DNA of 64,000 nucleotides from Prevotella sp. Rep29 (lineage in GTDB: Bacteria > Bacteroidota > Bacteroidia > Bacteroidales > Bacteroidaceae), in contig NZ_CP047159.1 of NCBI RefSeq assembly GCF_019551475.1, forward strand, positions 1,736,001-1,800,000. Reading direction: 5' to 3'. Every line of letters begins with the position of its first letter. Position 1 is the stretch's first letter. The notes beneath the pieces are model-generated. The model was not told the DNA's origin. It searched no databases and saw only the letters and a program-made list of their open reading frames with translations. Shown here piece by piece: positions 59,696 through 64,000 of this stretch. The translations under genes were made by a program, and so were the position numbers.

Positions 59696-60139
59696 ATGAA
59701 AAAGTGTTTTTTGTTATTAGCATTTATTTGCATGCTTATTAGCTGTGAAGAAAAATCCACTGTTGACATACATCGCATGAAGAAATTATTGCAATATACG
59801 TCACAATTAAATGAAAAGGACAATGGTGATCTCATTGACGGATTTGAAATGATGATTGATAAATATGCCAACATGTCTATTGCTCAAAGAGATGATTTTT
59901 TAAGAACAGAAGAAGGAAAAGAGTTTTTTGAAGTATATTTCAGCACTGCATTGTATTTAGGAGCACTCCTTGAGACAGATATAAACTTAACGAAAAAACA
60001 GCGGGAAAAAGCCATCATGTTACTAGAAAAATATGAAGAAAATCCAGCTCGATTTACTGATATTAAGGACTCTCCTGAATTTGAAAACTTATTTGAGGAC
60101 TTTGAAGAAAGTGATTCTATAGAGTATATATTACCTTAA
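59696..60139 (+). CDS. Small lipoprotein of the island (147 aa)
   Basis: A 147-residue lipoprotein: signal peptide with lipobox FICMLISCEEK (Cys about 17) and a helical, acidic mature part (FEMMIDKYANMSIAQRDDFLRTEEGKEFFEV in part). Ribosome site TAGGAG precedes the start. Family not recognised. It is the last gene of the AT-rich island operon and is followed by a terminator at 60228. Confidence 0.7.
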   Translation: MKKCFLLLAFICMLISCEEKSTVDIHRMKKLLQYTSQLNEKDNGDLIDGFEMMIDKYANMSIAQRDDFLRTEEGKEFFEVYFSTALYLGALLETDINLTKKQREKAIMLLEKYEENPARFTDIKDSPEFENLFEDFEESDSIEYILP

Positions 60140-60227
60140 AACGTTTTATTCATTCAAAGAATGATTCCTATAATTATTTTTATAAAAAAGCGGTACTGAA
60201 ATAACACCGACACATCTATAAATGTTT

Positions 60228-60261
60228 AAAGGCGCACCATCCTAAACGGAGATGCGCCTTT
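60228..60261 (+). terminator. Terminator after the island operon
   Basis: AAAGGCGCA pairs with TGCGCCTTT (60228-60236 and 60253-60261). The loop also has complementary ATCC/GGA bases. The T-run is short. Confidence 0.7.
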
Positions 60262-60332
60262 AAGCGTATTATAATATCTTTCCATTAAAATTTCTAAATA
60301 AAGTTCTTTCTGAAATGAAAAACGAAAGAATA

Positions 60333-60364
60333 TTTGTTAGTTCCTTCAAAAAAGCTTAACTTTG
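60333..60364 (+). promoter_or_regulatory. Promoter of a decayed gene
   Basis: TTTG (60333-60336) and TAACTTTG (60357-60364), spacing 20 bp: a full consensus, 25 bp before the ATG of the degraded frame. Confidence 0.7.
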
Positions 60365-60389
60365 CCACAAACTTCAATAATAATGAGTT

Positions 60390-60660
60390 ATGACATATCT
60401 CAACCCGTTTCACAAAGAGGCTGTGGAGAGGAAACTCCAGAAAATAGAAAAATCTATGAAATCGCCAATGAACTCCATAGACGCTGCCAACTATATGAAA
60501 CGTAATTTCGAAATGGCGAAAAACATGTAGGCAACCTTGAAATTGAACAGCGTGTTGCTGAGCAATTTGCCAAGGAAAATGGGATTTGGTTCCAAGAAAT
60601 GTCTTGAGAGACGAAACTGGCGACATATTTGTTGTTGATGCGGAAATAAAACTTCTCTAA
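60390..60660 (+). pseudogene. Frameshifted gene remnant
   Basis: ATG 60390 begins MTYLNPFHKEAVERKLQKIE... and stops at TAG 60528 after 46 codons. Moving frame near 60520 continues as HVGNLEIEQRVAEQFAKENG (and IWFQ). A second shift near 60598 continues as LRDETGDIFVVDAEIKLL to TAA 60658. The three pieces join smoothly into about 90 residues, so this looks like a gene broken by two frameshifts and still preceded by an intact promoter. The family is not recognised. The 69-bp repeat begins 16 bp later. Confidence 0.5.
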
Positions 60661-60676
60661 AAGCCATATTCTTTAT

Positions 60677-60745
60677 TTCGTCTTCATCGCCTGCAGAGGT
60701 GCAACTTTTTCCACACTTTCTTTCCACATTCAGTTTTTTTGTGTA
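60677..60745. repeat. 69-bp direct repeat, right copy
   Basis: It differs from 55284-55352 at three positions. It carries a vestige of the RluA gene start: on the minus strand ATGAAGACG followed by AAA TAA, a stop after four codons. The -7 box seen at the end of the left copy is absent. Confidence 0.88.
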
Positions 60746-60810
60746 CTGGATGTTGCAAACGACAACAAAAGATTTAGGAGGCTGGATGCCTGAATGTGAA
60801 AAAAACTTCG

Positions 60811-60818
60811 TACCTTTG
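60811..60818 (+). promoter_or_regulatory. -7 box of the ABC-F gene
   Basis: TACCTTTG, 32 bp before the ATG at 60851. Confidence 0.6.
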
Positions 60819-60844
60819 CACCCCATTATTATAATAAGGTATAG

Positions 60845-62464
<1,620 letters not shown>

Positions 62465-62522
62465 AAAAACCATATTGGCACGGAATTTGTTAGTGAGTTT
62501 GTAGATTAAAACAACAAATATT

Positions 62523-63122
62523 ATGGACAAGACAAAAGAAAACATAGAGGAAGAAGCAGAAAACCTGATCAACGAAGAGACGGAAACGACTGCTGAAGAA
62601 AACGTTTCTGAAGCCGAAGACACCACGCCACAGGAAGAAGAAACGGAAAATGAGGAGGAGGCTGAAGAGAAAGACCCGCTGGAGGCTGCCAACGAGGAGA
62701 TAGAACAGTTGAAAGACAAATTCCTCCGGACAGTTGCCGAATTCGAGAACTACAAAAAACGCACACTCAAAGAGAAGACTGAACTGATTCTCAACGGTGC
62801 TGAAAAAACCGTTGACGCATTCCTTCCCGTGGTCGATGACTTCGAGCGCGCCCTCATAACGGCAGAGAAAGCTGACGATGTGGCAGCACTGAAAGAGGGA
62901 ATGGAACTCATCTACAAGAAGTTCATGAAGACACTCGAAGGGCTCGGCGTCAAGAAAATCGAAACCGAGGATGCTGACTTCGACGTAGATTACCACGAGG
63001 CAGTAGCAATGGTGCCCGCAGCAGACGATGACAAGAAAGGAAAAGTCATCGACTGCATCCAAACGGGATACACTCTGAACGACAAAGTGATACGACACGC
63101 GAAAGTGGCTGTCGGACAATAA
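62523..63122 (+). CDS. grpE: Nucleotide exchange factor GrpE
   Basis: A 199-residue GrpE with a long acidic N-terminus (about 1-60, Glu-rich), the dimerising helix (KDKFLRTVAEFENYKKRTLKEK), VDAFLPVVDDFERAL and the C-terminal beta domain (YHEAVAMVPA, VIDCIQTGYTLNDKVIRHAKVAVG). It releases ADP from DnaK. It is followed by dnaJ, the usual order. No CIRCE/HrcA-type operator was found upstream. Confidence 0.95.
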   Translation: MDKTKENIEEEAENLINEETETTAEENVSEAEDTTPQEEETENEEEAEEKDPLEAANEEIEQLKDKFLRTVAEFENYKKRTLKEKTELILNGAEKTVDAFLPVVDDFERALITAEKADDVAALKEGMELIYKKFMKTLEGLGVKKIETEDADFDVDYHEAVAMVPAADDDKKGKVIDCIQTGYTLNDKVIRHAKVAVGQ

Positions 63123-63174
63123 CGTGTCGTTAACGTCCTTAAAGTCCTTAAGGTCCTAAAAAAAATCAAGAACT

Positions 63175-64000
63175 ATGGCAAAGAGAGACTATTACGAGGT
63201 GCTTGGCGTTGACAAGAACGCCTCAGAAGACGACATCAAGAAGGCTTATCGCAAGATTGCCATCAAATACCACCCTGACCGCAATCCTGGCAACAAGGAG
63301 GCTGAAGAGAAATTCAAGGAAGCCGCCGAGGCATACGACGTGCTCCACGACCCGCAAAAACGTCAGCAGTACGACCAGTTCGGCTTCGACGGTCCCGCAG
63401 GCATGGGCGGCTTCGGAGGATTCAGCGGCGGAGGCTTCTCCATGGACGACATCTTCTCGATGTTCGGCGACATCTTCGGCGGACACGGAAGTGGCTTCGG
63501 AGGATTCAGCGGCGGACGCGGAAGGGCACAATACCGAGGCAGTGACCTGAGACTGAAGGTGCGCCTGTCGCTTCAGGAAATCTCTACCGGCGTCACGAAG
63601 AAATTCAAAGTGAAGAAAGACGTGACCTGCAGCCATTGCCACGGCAGCGGCGCAGAGAACGGCAGCGCGGCAGAAACCTGTCCGACCTGTCACGGAAGCG
63701 GTGTCGTAACTCGCACGACACAAAGCATCTTCGGCATGATGCAGACACAATCCACCTGCCCCACCTGCAACGGCGAGGGAAAGGTCATCAAGAACAAATG
63801 CCGCGAATGTAGCGGAAGCGGTGTCGTCAAAGGCGAGGAAGTGGTGGAAATCAAGATTCCCGCCGGCGTCGCCGAGGGAATGGTCGTCAACGTTCCCGGA
63901 AAGGGAAATGCCGGTAAGCACAACGGCGTGAACGGCGACATACAGGTGTTCATCGAGGAAGAAGAGAACGACACCTTCATCCGCGACGGAAACAACCTCA
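63175..64000 (+). CDS. dnaJ: Molecular chaperone DnaJ, 5' part (runs off the window)
   Basis: ATG 63175 opens a frame that stays open to the window end (275 codons). The J domain (about 1-70) has [20 protein letters not shown] and the HPD motif in [11 protein letters not shown] Gly/Phe-rich stretch (about 75-115) follows, then all four zinc-binding repeats: [24 protein letters not shown] and CRECSGSG. The C-terminal domain has just begun. It stimulates DnaK ATPase and binds substrates. The 52-bp gap after grpE contains three near-repeats of GTCCTTAA. Confidence 0.96.
   Translation, partial: MAKRDYYEVLGVDKNASEDDIKKAYRKIAIKYHPDRNPGNKEAEEKFKEAAEAYDVLHDPQKRQQYDQFGFDGPAGMGGFGGFSGGGFSMDDIFSMFGDIFGGHGSGFGGFSGGRGRAQYRGSDLRLKVRLSLQEISTGVTKKFKVKKDVTCSHCHGSGAENGSAAETCPTCHGSGVVTRTTQSIFGMMQTQSTCPTCNGEGKVIKNKCRECSGSGVVKGEEVVEIKIPAGVAEGMVVNVPGKGNAGKHNGVNGDIQVFIEEEENDTFIRDGNNL

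Noticed and set aside
55284..60745. Integrative element with attachment sites
   Set aside because: The direct repeat fits, but no integrase, excisionase or tRNA target is present; kept only as an island with direct repeats.
60294..60826. Minus-strand ORFs (110 and 111 aa) over the decayed gene and right repeat
   Set aside because: No signal, domain or ribosome site; the plus strand has a promoter and better protein character.

Overview
The window reads as a chromosome segment of a Bacteroidales bacterium, most likely Prevotellaceae. Evidence: promoters of the Bacteroidetes type (TAnnTTTG at -7, sometimes TTTG about 20 bp upstream); lineage-typical families (UpxY antiterminator, DUF4836, DUF6359, DUF4468, OMP_b-brl_3 and putative-porin barrels, RprXY-like two-component pair, Rpb6-type omega, the GH57/GT4/debranching glycogen cluster, serine palmitoyltransferase); and moderate GC with a C/A-rich third codon position in most genes.

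Layout. 1-6.1 kb: DUF1016 nuclease-like protein, an AspT/YidE-type transporter, and the gamma, biotin-carrier and beta subunits of a sodium-pumping decarboxylase (no carboxyltransferase subunit here). 6.1-10.8 kb: glycogen/alpha-glucan operon on the minus strand. 11.2-13.6 kb: lipid kinase divergent from serine palmitoyltransferase (sphingolipids). 13.7-18.8 kb: tRNA-Pro, msrA, a GNAT protein, an rRNA methyltransferase, a UpxY-like antiterminator, an aberrant TrpF, rpe and an ECF sigma factor. 19.1-19.6 kb: a cobalamin riboswitch with promoter and terminator but no regulated gene. 19.6-23.3 kb: a DUF6359 lipoprotein whose 5' region was split by an IS1634-type element, an exported flavin-reductase-like protein and a membrane protein. 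24.0-31.0 kb: rpsF-rpsR-rplI, an FtsX-like permease, DUF4836, and the two-component pair. 31.2-43.2 kb: a bPH/FtsK-gamma membrane protein, an EF-G2 paralogue, hemW, a phosphotyrosine phosphatase, a lysine-rich exported protein, an outer-membrane barrel, small lipoproteins, and bamD-omega-DUF4293. 43.5-54.0 kb: uvrB with deviant codon use, DUF4468 and porin genes, menA, an HD protein, a guanine deaminase and a GH92 mannosidase. 54.2-64 kb: RluA synthase, an AT-rich FtsK-ATPase island bounded by a 69-bp direct repeat, ABC-F, grpE and the 5' part of dnaJ.

Most unusual signals. (1) Five intergenic arrays of short palindromes whose centres are spaced exactly 22 bp (24 palindromes, loci at 1.35, 10.96, 23.58, 32.5 and 54.07 kb). 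Cores differ between units, but the dyad symmetry and the period are kept. (2) The 55.28-60.75 kb island: a structured leader RNA with a terminator-like hairpin, a tandem FtsK-like ATPase, a coiled-coil membrane protein, a GY-repeat protein and a lipoprotein. (3) The orphan cobalamin riboswitch. (4) Several proteins that keep a fold but lose key catalytic residues (TrpF-like, EF-G2, second half of ABC-F). All functional statements come from reading the sequence; no searches were run.
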